From Desulfobulbaceae bacterium (lineage in GTDB: Bacteria; Desulfobacterota; Desulfobulbia; Desulfobulbales; Desulfobulbaceae), in assembly GCA_003508005.1 (NCBI GenBank), contig DNUE01000069.1, positions 1-54,106 of the forward strand: 54,106 nt of DNA. Direction: 5' to 3'. The position numbers and the translations under genes are program-made. The number at the start of each line of letters is the position of its first letter. Within the stretch, counting starts at the first letter, position 1. Below the pieces are notes generated by a model. It made no database searches. It was given only the letters and a program-made list of their open reading frames with translations, and had not been told where the DNA came from. Shown in pieces: positions 41,132 to 49,753 of the stretch.

Positions 41132-41443
41132 GATTTTGATCGATTCTCAGGCCCAGATTCATCGTACCCTTCGAAATTTTTCAACTCAAGTCCTGCCGCC
41201 GATGTTTTCAATAGGTATCTCGTCCTGTTGCGGGTCGGACAATGCACGGACAGAAAGGTTGATATTCTCCCCACCGCCCCTCGCAGTCATCTCCGCCTGA
41301 AACAGTGCAGGCAACTGCCGGGGCAACAACAAAGGGAAAAGAGGATATTCCACGATGGAGGGGAAATCAGCTTGAAATTGCACCGGAAAAATGGAACTAC
41401 AGGAGCACACCCTTCGGATACATAAAGCAACTTTCTCCTAACC
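41132..41443. other. Divergent intergenic region without a recognised gene
   Basis: A 312-bp gap between divergent genes. No ORF with a ribosome site, no hairpin with a T run and no convincing sigma-70 promoter were found. A TCAAGTCCTGCCGCCGATG word at 41186-41204 loosely recalls a sigma-28 -10 but has no matching -35. Confidence 0.4.
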
Positions 41444-43396
41444 ATGCAATTCATGCGGTCAGCCTCCCTCACCCAACTGATAGAATACTGCTGGCTGGCG
41501 GCGGCGTTCGTCCTCCCCGTGGCCTTCAATCCCTGGGGAGCTGATATTTTCGACCTCCCCAAGTACCTGATCCTGATCACCCTGGCTGTTCTCCTCGTCA
41601 TCTTTTCCGTGCTCCATCTGCTTTCAGCCGGGCGCAGGCATATCGCTTCCGATTCCATCCTCCTCTGGACCGTCCTGGGCTTCTTCCTGGCCGCGTTGGC
41701 GGCCACCGTGCTCTCCAGAGGCCTGCAGGACAGCCTGGTCGGGACTTTCGGCCGGCATCAGGGCCTGCTGACCATGCTCGGCTATCTGGTCCTGATGCTG
41801 AGCGCAGCCATTTTTTTGCAGAACGCCGGGCAGGTGCTGCAGATCCTGCGGATCATGGTCTGGGCCAGCGCACCTCTCAGCCTGTTCGGGCTCCTGCAAT
41901 TCTCTGGCTTCAATCCATTTCACTGGATGTCGGACAGCGGCTCGCAGCTCATGGCCACCATGGGCCGTTCCAACTTTTTCGGCGCCTACCTGGCGCTGAT
42001 CATACCTCTGACCATGATGCTGCTGGCCAGGTCCAGGCGCCGGTGGCCTTTGGCGCTCCTGCTGGCGGCTCAACTGCTCTGCCTGGTTCTCAGTAACGCC
42101 CTCAGCAGCTGGATAGGTCTTGGGGCGGCCGGGCTCACCTGGCTTCTCCTGCGCCGGATCAAGCCGGCCAGCCGCCTTTCCCAGGGGCATGTGCTGCTTC
42201 TGATGCCCGCTGCCGCGGCAGCATGGCTGCTGGCCGGATTTCTAGCCGACCCTCTCGCCCTGGAACCCCCTGCCGGGTACGCCAGGTTAGCCGAAACGAT
42301 TCTGGCCCGGGGCGGTTCCATCGCTGCCAGGCTGACCATCTGGCAACAGAGCGCAGAGCTGATCCTGGAACGGCCCTGGCTGGGCTATGGCTTTGATACC
42401 ATGGAAGCGGTGTTCAGTCGCTCCTTCCCGCCAGAGCTGGTCTATTACCAGGGCAGGCATGTCATGGTGGACCGGGCCCACAACCTCTGGCTCGATTACG
42501 GGATGAGCAGCGGCCTGCTCGGCATCGGCACCATGGCAGCCCTGCTCATTCTGGTCGGCGTCAGGATATACTGCACTCTGCGGACCGGCAATGAGCCGAG
42601 CCAACGGCTGATCCTGCTCGCCCTGGCCGCCTCCCTGGCCGGTCACCTGGCCGATCTCCAGTTTTCCTTCGACCAGACCGCCAGTGCGGCCATCTTCTGG
42701 CTGCTGCTCGGGGTGGCCATGGCCCTGTCCCGCGGTCTGCCGAACGAATCCCAGGAGCAGGGCAGATCCCGTTCATCCCATTTGGCTTTGGGAACGCTCT
42801 GGCTGCTTCTCTTCTCCGCCCTCTTTTGCGTGTGGCCCCTGCAAGCCCTTCAGGCTGACCGGCATTATGCCAGGGCCAGCCTGGATATTCGTCCTCTGAC
42901 CGAACGCATCGAAGCTATGGAGCAGGCGGTCCGGCTGGAGCCGGGTCAGATCGATTATCATCTCGCCCTGGCCAGGCTCAACGGCCTGGCAGGCAACCTG
43001 GCGAGGGTTGAACAACAGTTGCAGGCAGCCTGGCAACTGCGGCCGAACGACCCCTGGATCATGCACCTGCTGGGCAACCTGTACGCCCACAATCTCGCCA
43101 ATTCACCGGAGAATCTGGCCAAGGCCGAACAGGCCTTCCGCAAGGCTGTTGCACTGGCGCCTGATATCAGCGGTTTTCATACGGCTCTGGCCATCATCCT
43201 TATCCTGCAGAACAGACCCTACGTCGCGCTTGACGAACTGGAAGAAGCCTTGCGCCTTGACGAAACCGATCCTGTTGCCTACCAGCAACTGGCCAGACTG
43301 CATGAAGTGATGGGAAACCAGAGACAGGCCCGGGAGGCCCGCCAACACGCAGAACGCTGGGCCCGGCATGAAATGAACAAACCCGGTTCAAAGTGA
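41444..43396 (+). CDS. O-antigen ligase/polymerase-like protein with C-terminal TPR domain
   Basis: A 650-residue protein. Residues 1-430 hold about 11 helices (LIEYCWLAAAFVLPVAFNPW, LILITLAVLLVIFSVLHLL, LALLLAAQLLCLVLSNALSS, MSSGLLGIGTMAALLILVG). The Wzy_C/WaaL signature is present: GRSNFFGAYLALIIPL, then RLTIWQQSAELILERPWLGY and the large periplasmic loop with VMVDRAHNLWLDYGMSSG (RxHNxxLDxxxxxG). Residues about 460-650 are TPRs (IEAMEQAVRLEPGQIDYHLA, LGNLYAHNLANSPENLAKAE, AFRKAVALAPDISGFHTALA). It joins polymer or repeat unit to the lipid acceptor in the periplasm. The TPR part may measure chain length or bind a partner. Start choice between ATG 41444 and 41453 is open. Confidence 0.88.
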   Translation: MQFMRSASLTQLIEYCWLAAAFVLPVAFNPWGADIFDLPKYLILITLAVLLVIFSVLHLLSAGRRHIASDSILLWTVLGFFLAALAATVLSRGLQDSLVGTFGRHQGLLTMLGYLVLMLSAAIFLQNAGQVLQILRIMVWASAPLSLFGLLQFSGFNPFHWMSDSGSQLMATMGRSNFFGAYLALIIPLTMMLLARSRRRWPLALLLAAQLLCLVLSNALSSWIGLGAAGLTWLLLRRIKPASRLSQGHVLLLMPAAAAAWLLAGFLADPLALEPPAGYARLAETILARGGSIAARLTIWQQSAELILERPWLGYGFDTMEAVFSRSFPPELVYYQGRHVMVDRAHNLWLDYGMSSGLLGIGTMAALLILVGVRIYCTLRTGNEPSQRLILLALAASLAGHLADLQFSFDQTASAAIFWLLLGVAMALSRGLPNESQEQGRSRSSHLALGTLWLLLFSALFCVWPLQALQADRHYARASLDIRPLTERIEAMEQAVRLEPGQIDYHLALARLNGLAGNLARVEQQLQAAWQLRPNDPWIMHLLGNLYAHNLANSPENLAKAEQAFRKAVALAPDISGFHTALAIILILQNRPYVALDELEEALRLDETDPVAYQQLARLHEVMGNQRQAREARQHAERWARHEMNKPGSK

Positions 43397-43444
43397 CAGC
43401 GCCTTCTGCTGGGCAGGAAAGGCGTCGCCCCTTTCCAGATCAAT

Positions 43445-45208
43445 TCATCTCTCCGAAGACTCGCCTCTGGATTCCTCTGCCAGGCCGATGATGGCCTGGG
43501 CATAGGCCGCCTTGAGCGCCTCAATGGACTGGCGGTCAACCGGGCCCTGCACGGTCGTCACCTCGGAAAACCGCTTGGGGATGGATACTTCCTCCGGCCT
43601 GAAGCCCGTTCCGATGCGCATCCGCCAGCGCAGCCGCTGGATATCCCCGGCCACGGCATCCATATTGTCCGCCAGCCTCAAGTAGCCGAGGCTCTTCAGG
43701 CAGTTGCCGAGCACCTCGGCGTTGTACACCCCGCGGGCGAACAGGCAGGCAACCAGGGAGGTGAGCAATACCCTTTCTTTTTCGTCCTTGACCAGGAAGT
43801 TGACAGCCTCCTCGACCGATTTCCCCTTCGGCTTCTGGTCGTAGGCATACCCTCCGGCGTCGAGGTGCGAGTGGCGCAGACCGAGGGCCTGGGAAACGAA
43901 AAAGGTGGGCCCGGTGGCATAGCCGGCCATTTCCTGGCCGAGGACGCAGGCGAAATCGGCCCCGCCGTAGCGCTCCGCCGCTTTCATGGTGCCCCGGGAA
44001 AGAAGCTGATAGAACTCGTTGGTCCCGAGGGCCAGGTGCTGCAGCGCACCCTGATAGGCGATGGAATTGCCGAAGGCAAGGGGGACGATTGTCTCCTTTT
44101 CGGTGACGATCCCCCTGCTCAGGGCCTCTGTAGCCCAGGCCAGGGCCACGCCGGGCGAAACCACATCAAGCCCCATCTTTTCCGCCACGTCGATGAGCTT
44201 GAGCACCTCGAAGCAGTCCATCACCCCGAGCATCGAGCCGACCGCAAAGAGCAGTTCGTAGTCGTAGGAGATCTGCCGGTAGAGGTAACGGTTTTCCTCC
44301 TGGAAGCGCTCCCGCACGAAGCCGATATGGATGCAGCCCACGGGACAGCCTGCGCAGGCCGCGTTTCTGAGAAGGGCGACCTCGGCGAACCGCTCGCCGG
44401 TGATGCCCGCCGCGGCGGGGTCGGTTGTCGCCTGCAGATTGCGGACCGGCAGGGCCTGGATCGCGTTCAGTCCCGCCACGTTGACCGGAGTGCCGAGGTT
44501 ATGGTACTTGCTCATCATGTCCGTGGCGGTCAGGTCCGCATGGACCTTCTCGAAAACCTTCACGTACTCCCTGCCCTCCGGGAGCGCGAAGGAGCCGTCG
44601 CCGTGGATCATGATTGCCTTCAGGTTCTTGGCCCCCATCACCGCCCCGCCGCCGAGCCTGCCGAAATGGCGGTAGGTGTCGGCGGTGATGCAGGCCATGG
44701 GCGACTGCCGCTCCCCGGCCGGTCCGATCCGCAAAATCGTCCGGTGGCCGGCGCCCGGGAACATGCGCCGCAGGACCTTGCCCGCGACCTGCAGGTCCGT
44801 GCCCCAGAGATAATGGATATCTCGAACCTCGAGCCACCTGCTGCCGACGATGAGGGCGGAGGGCACGGCGGCACGGCCGGTGATCACCAGGGCGTCATAA
44901 TCGGCGAAGCGCAGGGAAAGGGCGGAGCGGCCCCCGCCATGGCTCTCGGCGTACTGATCGTGGTAAGGAGACTTGAAGGCGCAGACCGTCTTGCTCATCA
45001 GCGGGAAATAGCCGGTCAGCGGCCCGATGGCGAAGATGAGCGGCTGGCCGGGGTCGTTCCACGGGCGGTCGAGGGCGCCGTATTTCTCGAAGAGCATGGC
45101 CGCCAGGCCGCTGCCGCCCGCCACCCTGTTCCTGCCGTCAAGGTCGGTGACGATTTTCTGGCCGCTGCTGAGATCGACGCGGAGTACCCGGAAATGGTCC
45201 CTGATCAT
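43445..45208 (-). CDS. Aldehyde:ferredoxin oxidoreductase (tungsten/molybdenum pterin enzyme)
   Basis: A 587-residue protein of the AOR family, which oxidises aldehydes or related substrates with bis-pterin W/Mo and one 4Fe-4S cluster. The N-terminal domain reads FRVLRVDLSSGQKIVTDLDG, NRVAGGSGLAAMLFEKYGA, FAIGPLTGYFPLMSKTVCAF. AITADTYRHFGRLGGGAVMG-like ITADTYRHFGRLGGGAVMGA and KNLKAIMIHG are the pterin-binding segments. The cluster site is NAACAGCPVGCIHIG (CxxCxxxC), with a fourth Cys near SLVACLFARGVYN. It is translationally coupled (4-nt overlap) to the 4Fe-4S protein upstream. Substrate within the family (formaldehyde, acyl or aromatic aldehydes) is not predictable. Confidence 0.92.
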   Translation of the reverse strand: MIRDHFRVLRVDLSSGQKIVTDLDGRNRVAGGSGLAAMLFEKYGALDRPWNDPGQPLIFAIGPLTGYFPLMSKTVCAFKSPYHDQYAESHGGGRSALSLRFADYDALVITGRAAVPSALIVGSRWLEVRDIHYLWGTDLQVAGKVLRRMFPGAGHRTILRIGPAGERQSPMACITADTYRHFGRLGGGAVMGAKNLKAIMIHGDGSFALPEGREYVKVFEKVHADLTATDMMSKYHNLGTPVNVAGLNAIQALPVRNLQATTDPAAAGITGERFAEVALLRNAACAGCPVGCIHIGFVRERFQEENRYLYRQISYDYELLFAVGSMLGVMDCFEVLKLIDVAEKMGLDVVSPGVALAWATEALSRGIVTEKETIVPLAFGNSIAYQGALQHLALGTNEFYQLLSRGTMKAAERYGGADFACVLGQEMAGYATGPTFFVSQALGLRHSHLDAGGYAYDQKPKGKSVEEAVNFLVKDEKERVLLTSLVACLFARGVYNAEVLGNCLKSLGYLRLADNMDAVAGDIQRLRWRMRIGTGFRPEEVSIPKRFSEVTTVQGPVDRQSIEALKAAYAQAIIGLAEESRGESSER

Positions 45209-45660
45209 TCCTCCCCCTCCCCCAAACCCGGTGTTTCGTTTGCCCGGTCCGCTGCCGCCGTCGAAGATTGCCGGTATTCAAGACAGTCATGGGGGCAATA
45301 GGAGACGCAGCGGCCGCAGTGGATGCAGACATACGGCTCGCCGCCCACGTCGAGATAGATCGCATCCACCGGGCAGGCCCGGGCGCATTCCCCGCAGCGG
45401 ATGCAGAGCTTCTTCCTGACCACCACCCCGCCGCCCTTTCGCTGGGAATAGGCGCCGGTGGGGCAGGCGCGGACGCAGGGCGCGGGGTCGCAGGCCAGGC
45501 AGGTCCGCGCCTCGAAGCCGGTGGACAGCCCGCCCGACGACCGGATGCGGATGCCTGCGGTATCCCAGGAGAGGCGCTTATGGACGAGCCGGGCGCAGGC
45601 AAGCGAGCAGGCATGGCAGCCGATGCAGCGCTCCATTCTCGGGGCGGTCAAAATCTTCAT
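45205..45660 (-). CDS. 4Fe-4S ferredoxin-like electron partner of the aldehyde oxidoreductase
   Basis: A 151-residue iron-sulfur protein. Motifs: MERCIGCHACSLACARLVH, RTCLACDPAPCVRACPTGAY, KLCIRCGECARACPVDAIYL, PYVCIHCGRCVSYCPHDCLE. This gives about four 4Fe-4S clusters in a HycB/NrfC-like arrangement. Its stop overlaps the AOR start, so the two form a complex or a transfer pair. Electrons from the AOR would pass to the quinone pool or a soluble ferredoxin. Confidence 0.92.
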   Translation of the reverse strand: MKILTAPRMERCIGCHACSLACARLVHKRLSWDTAGIRIRSSGGLSTGFEARTCLACDPAPCVRACPTGAYSQRKGGGVVVRKKLCIRCGECARACPVDAIYLDVGGEPYVCIHCGRCVSYCPHDCLEYRQSSTAAADRANETPGLGEGEE

Positions 45661-45729
45661 AGCGTTCGTACTTTCTTTTTCTGTTGTTTATCCTCTGGAA
45701 GAACACACCAGGGAAGCCCGTCGCCAAAA

Positions 45730-46272
45730 TCATTCCTCCCCGGCCAGGGAAAGGATCACGTGCACGAGACCATCGGCGAATTCCTGCCGCAGCGGGAACC
45801 CGCTCCGCTGGAGCACCTTGAGCATTCCCCGGTTCTCCGGCAGGACCTCGGCATACAACTCGGCGATCCCCATCTGCTTGGCTATGGCTGCCAGGTGCCT
45901 GAGGGTGATGCTGGCGATGCCGAGCCCCTGGTAGTCTTCCTCCACGGTGAATGCCAGCTCAGCCCGGTCAGGGGGATCGGCATCGCCGTAGGCGATATAG
46001 CGGCCCGCGCCGATGATCCTCTCGCCCGTTTCATCCTGGATGCAGGTCACCAGGGCAATGGTCCGGACAAAATCGACCTCCGTGGCCTCGGTCAGTTCCC
46101 GCTGGGTAAGTTCCCGCTTCGGCCCAAAGAAGCGAAGGTAAAACGCCGCTTCATCGAGTCTCCTGAGTGCCGCCTGGAGGGCATCCAAATCGTCGGCCCT
46201 GATCGCGCGGACCGTCACGGTCAAGCCGTTTTTGAGCGTCTCCCGGACCGCAAATTTCCTGACATCCATCAT
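45730..46272 (-). CDS. GNAT-family N-acetyltransferase (Pat/YfiQ C-terminal-like)
   Basis: A 180-residue single-domain protein from ATG 46272 (a second ATG follows at once). TVRAIRADDLDALQAALRRL, FYLRFFGPKRELTQRELTEA, TEVDFVRTIALVTCIQDETG and ELAFTVEEDYQGLGIASITL (acetyl-CoA loop, here Q-G-L-G-I-A) form a GNAT domain like the acetyltransferase part of the protein lysine acetylase Pat. It lies 69 nt upstream of the 4Fe-4S gene on the same strand, so co-transcription is possible. Target unknown. Confidence 0.85.
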   Translation of the reverse strand: MMDVRKFAVRETLKNGLTVTVRAIRADDLDALQAALRRLDEAAFYLRFFGPKRELTQRELTEATEVDFVRTIALVTCIQDETGERIIGAGRYIAYGDADPPDRAELAFTVEEDYQGLGIASITLRHLAAIAKQMGIAELYAEVLPENRGMLKVLQRSGFPLRQEFADGLVHVILSLAGEE

Positions 46273-46559
46273 AGCCCATCTCGCCAGTCCATGAACTCTT
46301 GCGCCGTGCCTGCCGCTGGTTCCCGGATCCTGTTCGGCGGGGATGCGCTGGCTCGACAGAGCCCGCCCGGCGCGGCCTGGATCAAGGTGACGGGGAAAAC
46401 GCCGGCAGCGGGGGGAAAACCCTTGCTGTGCTTTTCGCCGGCAAGATAACCCAAGGCCAGGATCAAAACCAGAAGAAAAACGTTTGTCTCGATCAGCGAT
46501 GTGGCCAGCCATGAAGCCGTCGACGAACCACAGAGGGCTGAACCCCCTTCCTGCGCCAA
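46269..46559 (-). CDS. Possible small membrane protein coupled to the GNAT gene
   Basis: A 96-codon frame from a TTG at 46559, with one hydrophobic helix (SLIETNVFLLVLILALGYLA) and a soluble tail (GEKHSKGFPPAAGVFPVTLI). Its stop TGA overlaps the GNAT ATG (ATGATG), which would couple translation. No good ribosome site was found and I recognise no family. It is the only candidate in the 377-nt gap 46273-46649. Confidence 0.25.
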   Translation of the reverse strand: MAQEGGSALCGSSTASWLATSLIETNVFLLVLILALGYLAGEKHSKGFPPAAGVFPVTLIQAAPGGLCRASASPPNRIREPAAGTAQEFMDWRDGL

Positions 46560-46649
46560 TCCTGAAAAGGGAAAAAGGGGAAGCAGGCTCTCCTCTCTTT
46601 TCCCGTTATCACACTGATCATTGCTCTCTGCCTGCTTGTTGAGTCGGCA

Positions 46650-47378
46650 TTACTCTCCGCCCCTTACCGGCCACGCATAGCAAGGCTCCAACTTCCAACT
46701 CTTCGCCTCCACATCTCCGGCGCTGAAGTGCACGGCCCACCCCACTCCCAGGTCATAGTAATAGGAGTCGTACGAGGAGGTCCAGTAATAGTCAAGTACC
46801 ACATTGATAAAGGGATGGCCGGAGGGCAACGGAGGGCCTACCTGACCAATGTCGAGCAAGCTTTCCAGTTCAAAGCGGTTAGGCAGCCGCCAGTCGCTTT
46901 GATGGGTTCCGCCATTGCTGGCATCTCCACAATTGGTGGGGAACGGTGCGCCCAGATCATCACGTATTGTTCCCGAATTCAGGCCGGCAACAAAATTCAG
47001 GGCATGTTGCCGGGTGACCTTGCCGTCGCCATTGACAAGATCACGGTCAAACCCGGGAATTTCCATTCCGATACAATTGGCATTCATCAGCCAGATCAAG
47101 CCGGTAAGGTTGTCGGCAACAGTTCCATCGCCCTTGTCAGTGAAGCGGGGGACAGGCCAGGCAACACCTTTCTGCAGCTCGCCGTCCTGCCCTGAGTCCG
47201 CGCAGCTGATGGAATCGCCGTCTGAATCGTAACAGCTGCTCTGCCCGGTTTTGGCCACCGGCGCGGGACTTCCCTTTTTACCGCCCAGAGGTATGACCAC
47301 GACCCTGTCCTGTGCCGCGGCACCAAGCGCAGATAAACAATAAATGAAAGCAACGGCAATTTGTGCGAACAATCTCAT
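46650..47378 (-). CDS. Secreted DUF1566 protein with VVVIPLG N-terminal segment
   Basis: A 242-residue exported protein. GAGGGAGGGATCGAG precedes the ATG complementary to 47376-47378. Signal peptide MRLFAQIAVAFIYCLSALG to AAA, then QDRVVVIPLGGKKG. A Ca2+-type loop (CYDSDGDSISCADSGQDGEL) is followed by FTDKGDGTVADNLTGLIWLM and a DUF1566 domain (SDWRLPNRFELESLLDIGQV, YYWTSSYDS, CYAWPVRGG). It parallels the protein at 8914-9666 but is 37 kb away and lacks the repeat module upstream, so its control differs. Confidence 0.85.
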   Translation of the reverse strand: MRLFAQIAVAFIYCLSALGAAAQDRVVVIPLGGKKGSPAPVAKTGQSSCYDSDGDSISCADSGQDGELQKGVAWPVPRFTDKGDGTVADNLTGLIWLMNANCIGMEIPGFDRDLVNGDGKVTRQHALNFVAGLNSGTIRDDLGAPFPTNCGDASNGGTHQSDWRLPNRFELESLLDIGQVGPPLPSGHPFINVVLDYYWTSSYDSYYYDLGVGWAVHFSAGDVEAKSWKLEPCYAWPVRGGE

Positions 47379-47515
47379 CTCGATCCCTCCCTCTATTGGT
47401 CAAGCGTGAAAATATCCTGGATCCCTTAACTCCAGCAGGGATCACCCTGAGCACAGTCTCAGCTCAACCTGATCCCTCCTGTTTTCTGAATCCCCGCCGC
47501 GACGGGGAAGCCGGG

Positions 47516-49753
47516 TCATTCGTCCAGGACCGCCCGCACCTTGTGCGCGAGCTCATGTATCTGATACGGCTTGCCGACGAATCCGCTGGCTCCCGAGTTC
47601 AACGCCTCCCTGGCCTGACCGTTCTCCGCGTAGCCGCTGGCGATAATGACCCTGGCCGCCGGATTCCTCCGCAACAGCTCCCGCAGACACCACGTCCCGC
47701 CCATGCCGGGCATGTTTAAATCGAGGAGGACCACATCGATGTCCGATCCCCGCTGTTCATAGATGTCCAGGGCCTGTTCGCCGCTTTCCGCTGAGATCAC
47801 CCGGTAACCGAAGGATTGCAGAATTTCACCGGTCAGTTCTCGAATATCCGGCTCATCGTCCACCACGAGGATGGTCTCGTCGCCGCCCCGGGGCTTGTCC
47901 AGTTGCGGGGGCGCCTCGAACGCCATCCCTCCCTGCTCCAAGGCCGGCCAGTAAATTTTGAACGTCGTGCCCTGGCCGGGTTCGCTGTAGCATTGGATGT
48001 GCCCCTTGTGCGCCTTGACGATGCCGTAGGTCGAAGCCAACCCCAACCCGGTGCCCTTGCCCAACTCCTTGGTGGTGAAAAACGGATCGAACACATGGGT
48101 CAGGGTTTCCCTGCTCATGCCGCAGCCGGTATCCGTCACCGACATGAGCACATAGCGGCCGGGCCGGGCGTCCTTTTTCTCCCCCGGGAAGCCTGTATCC
48201 AGGACGATATTTTTCGTTTCCACCAGGAGTTTTCCCCCAGCGGGCATGGCGTCCACGGCATTGGCGCCCAGATTGAGCAACACCTGCTCGACCTGGACCG
48301 GGTCGGCGCACACCGGCCAGAGTTTGCTGGCCAGGTGCCTTGTGATCAGGATCATCTTCGGAATGGTCCGCTCCAGTATTCTGACGGCCTCCTCCACTTC
48401 CCGGTTCAGGTCCAAGGGCTTGGGCTGGATTACGGCCTTGCGGCCGAAAAAGAGCAATTGCTGCACCAGCTTTCCGGCCCGATCAACGGCTCTGGCCACG
48501 GTCTGCAGACGAGGGGCGGAAGGGTGCCTGGAATCGATGCTGCGCAGCAGCAGCTCGATATTCACGCCCATGATCTGCAGCAGGTTGTTGAAGTCGTGGG
48601 CAACCCCCCCGGCGAGAATGCCCAGGGATTCCATCTTCTGGGCCTGAAACAGGGAATTCTGCAGCTTATCCCGTTCCTCCTGGGATCTCCTGCGCTCGGT
48701 GATGTCCCGGTCAAAGGCGATCCCCAGAAAACGGCCCTTGTAGTCGATATAATTGGTGGTCACCTCCACCGGAAAAATCCGCCCGTCCTTGGTCCGGTGA
48801 CGGCCCTCGAAGGTCATCCGCCCCAGCCGCTTCAGGTCGACCTTGTGCTGCTCCCATCCCTCGACGGGGAAGTCGGGGTCGACCTCGAACACCTTCATCT
48901 TGAGCAGCTCTTCCCTGCTGAATCCCAGGGAAGAGCAGGCCGCGTCATTGGCGTAGATCAGTTCACCCCGGTCGCCCACCCAGAGAATGCTGTCCGGGGC
49001 CCGGTCCATGGCGAACTGCGTCAGCCGCAGCGATTCCTCCGCCTGCTTCCTCTCAGTGACATCCCGGAGAATGAAAATATAGTGCGGTTCACCATCGATC
49101 AGGATGGGGCGGGCCGAGTACACGCCGTCACGGACGGCCCCGCCGCTGTCCCGGAAGGTGAACTCGCGGTTCATCACATCCCGTCCCCTGTTCAGCTCTT
49201 CAATCATGGCCTTCCGCTCACCCGGCTCCACCCAGAACCCGCTGGCAACGGAAGACCGGCCAAGGACCTCGCTCCGCTTCCACCCCGTGATCTCCTCAAA
49301 ACCCAGGTTCACGTCAACGGCATGGCCGTCGGCCAGCCGGACAATGGCGATGCAGTCGGGAGCGGCCATGAAAACCTGGGTGAATTTCTCCTCGGAAAGG
49401 CGGGATTGTTTTTCGGCCAGCTTGCGGTCGGTGATGTCGATGAGGAATCCCTGATAGTACAGAACGTTATGGTTCTCATCGGTAACCGCCCGGGCATGCA
49501 GAGACGCCCAGAATACCGAGCCGTCGCGCCGGACCATCCGACATTCGTGGCTGTTCACCTGGGCGCGGTTTTGCATGCACCGCGCGAACTCCGTTCTGTC
49601 CCGCGGGTCGGCATAGAGTTGCCCGGCGATGTCGGTCACCGCCCCGATCATGGCCTGGGCCCCATCGTAGCCGTAAAGCCTCGCCAGCGCGTCGTTGATG
49701 AAAAGAAAGCGGCCATCGGGCGTGGAGGTAAAAATACCCACGGGCGAATTCAC
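47516..49753 (-). CDS. PAS hybrid histidine kinase with receiver domain, truncated at its N-terminus
   Basis: About 745 residues from a GTG at 49753 that overlaps the sulfatase stop (GTGA). Three PAS domains come first: NSPVGIFTSTPDGRFLFIND, then FTQVFMAAPDCIAIVRLADG, then MDRAPDSILWVGDRGELIYA, each with a PAC segment. Next comes the H-box LGILAGGVAHDFNNLLQIMG (phospho-His), the ATPase (NLGANAVDAMPAGG; DTGCGMS; GKGTGLGLAS) and a receiver (ILVVDDEPDIRELTG; phospho-Asp in VVLLDLNMPGMGG; Lys in GFVGKPYQ). The longer open frame upstream (to 49984) only shadows the sulfatase gene. The first PAS starts abruptly, so the original 5' part of the gene is missing. Confidence 0.85.
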   Translation of the reverse strand: MNSPVGIFTSTPDGRFLFINDALARLYGYDGAQAMIGAVTDIAGQLYADPRDRTEFARCMQNRAQVNSHECRMVRRDGSVFWASLHARAVTDENHNVLYYQGFLIDITDRKLAEKQSRLSEEKFTQVFMAAPDCIAIVRLADGHAVDVNLGFEEITGWKRSEVLGRSSVASGFWVEPGERKAMIEELNRGRDVMNREFTFRDSGGAVRDGVYSARPILIDGEPHYIFILRDVTERKQAEESLRLTQFAMDRAPDSILWVGDRGELIYANDAACSSLGFSREELLKMKVFEVDPDFPVEGWEQHKVDLKRLGRMTFEGRHRTKDGRIFPVEVTTNYIDYKGRFLGIAFDRDITERRRSQEERDKLQNSLFQAQKMESLGILAGGVAHDFNNLLQIMGVNIELLLRSIDSRHPSAPRLQTVARAVDRAGKLVQQLLFFGRKAVIQPKPLDLNREVEEAVRILERTIPKMILITRHLASKLWPVCADPVQVEQVLLNLGANAVDAMPAGGKLLVETKNIVLDTGFPGEKKDARPGRYVLMSVTDTGCGMSRETLTHVFDPFFTTKELGKGTGLGLASTYGIVKAHKGHIQCYSEPGQGTTFKIYWPALEQGGMAFEAPPQLDKPRGGDETILVVDDEPDIRELTGEILQSFGYRVISAESGEQALDIYEQRGSDIDVVLLDLNMPGMGGTWCLRELLRRNPAARVIIASGYAENGQAREALNSGASGFVGKPYQIHELAHKVRAVLDE

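Noticed and set aside
41186..41204. A sigma-28-like promoter word (GCCGATG)
   Set aside because: No matching -35 at the required distance and no motility gene nearby.
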